Source of the DNA: an uncultured Gammaproteobacteria bacterium
GTDB lineage: Bacteria; Pseudomonadota; Gammaproteobacteria; Nitrosococcales; Methylophagaceae
Reading direction: 5' to 3'
Length of the DNA: 5,719 nt
Assembly: GCA_913058195.1 (NCBI GenBank)
Contig: CAJXPP010000152.1
Location: 1 to 5,719 of the forward strand
The stretch's first letter is position 1. Each line of letters opens with the position of its first letter. The notes under the pieces are model-generated. The model ran no database searches. It saw only the letters and a program-made list of their open reading frames with translations, and was not told the origin of the DNA. The position numbers and the translations under genes are program-made. Of this stretch, positions 5,432 to 5,719 are shown one piece after another.

Positions 5432-5719
5432 ATGACGTTTGTTGTTACTGAAAATTGTATTAAATGTAAATATACTGATTGTGTTGATGTATGTCCTGTT
5501 GACTGCTTTCATGAAGGACCTAATTTTTTAGTTATTGATCCTGAAGAATGTATTGATTGCACATTATGTGAACCTGAATGTCCTGCAGAAGCTATTTTTT
5601 CTGAGGATGACCTTCCTGAAGAGCAAAATGAATTTATTCAGATCAATGAAGAATTATCTAAAGTGTGGCCTGTTCTTGCTGAGAAAAAAGACCAATTAGA
5701 GGATGCGGAAGATTGGGAT
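5432..5719 (+). CDS. fdxA: Seven-iron ferredoxin FdxA (3' end beyond window)
   Basis: This small acidic electron carrier is expected to hold one [3Fe-4S] and one [4Fe-4S] cluster. Ninety-six residues are present out of roughly 107 usual for the family. The cysteine pattern matches Azotobacter vinelandii ferredoxin I. Counting the initiator Met, C9, C17 and C50 should bind the 3Fe cluster, and C21, C40, C43 and C46 the 4Fe cluster; C12 and C25 are the conserved non-ligand cysteines. The sequence is near-identical to the Azotobacter type through DCFHEGPNFLVID and LCEPECPAEAIFSEDD, and ends at the DAEDWD motif just before the usual C-terminus. CTGGAG (5418-5423) lies eight bases before the ATG. 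It is transcribed away from lapA. Its redox partner here is unknown; in Azotobacter, FdI affects the oxidative-stress response and NADPH:ferredoxin reductase levels. Confidence 0.96.
   Translation, partial: MTFVVTENCIKCKYTDCVDVCPVDCFHEGPNFLVIDPEECIDCTLCEPECPAEAIFSEDDLPEEQNEFIQINEELSKVWPVLAEKKDQLEDAEDWD

Noticed and set aside
5321..5512. Minus-strand 63-codon frame in the divergent region
   Set aside because: It overlaps the start of the very well conserved fdxA antisense, has no ribosome binding site and gives a low-complexity peptide.

Overview
The window looks like a chromosomal segment of a gammaproteobacterium with moderate to low GC (AT-rich third positions throughout). Four things point there: the lapA-lapB pair for lipopolysaccharide quality control, an Azotobacter-type seven-iron ferredoxin, the arsC-wrbA-DUF2069 trio known from pseudomonads and relatives, and the birA-coaX order. 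I cannot name the genus. There are no mobile elements, tRNAs, rRNAs or CRISPR arrays, and the coding density is very high.

Layout: nine genes lie on the minus strand and one on the plus strand. In minus-strand transcription order, starting near the right end, they are lapA (5276-4983), lapB (4964-3786), an arsC-like arsenate reductase (3789-3439), wrbA (3439-2846), a DUF2069 membrane protein (2849-2481), a 76-residue protein resembling the two end helices of flagellar rod/hook proteins (2456-2226), a SprA-related putative metalloprotease (2224-1688), a biotin-protein ligase without its DNA-binding domain (1634-831), and coaX (834 to beyond base 1). On the plus strand, fdxA starts at 5432 and runs off the right edge. 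The only sizeable non-coding stretch is the 155-base divergent promoter region between lapA and fdxA.

How the genes fit together: lapA through the metalloprotease gene are separated by at most 24 bases or overlap (ATGA, TAATG, ATGA junctions), so they probably form one transcript, with several genes translationally coupled. A very good sigma-70 promoter (TTGACA, 17 bases, CATAAT) lies across the end of the metalloprotease gene and should start a second unit, birA-coaX, whose genes overlap by ATGA. The first unit combines LPS homeostasis with small redox enzymes. The second supplies two cofactor functions, biotin attachment and the first step of CoA synthesis.

Most worth a second look: the miniature flagellar-like protein paired with a metalloprotease; the BirA that has lost its repressor domain and starts at a weak TTG just after an in-frame stop; and a perfect 9-base tandem repeat that adds an (Ala-Val-Glu)n tail to CoaX.
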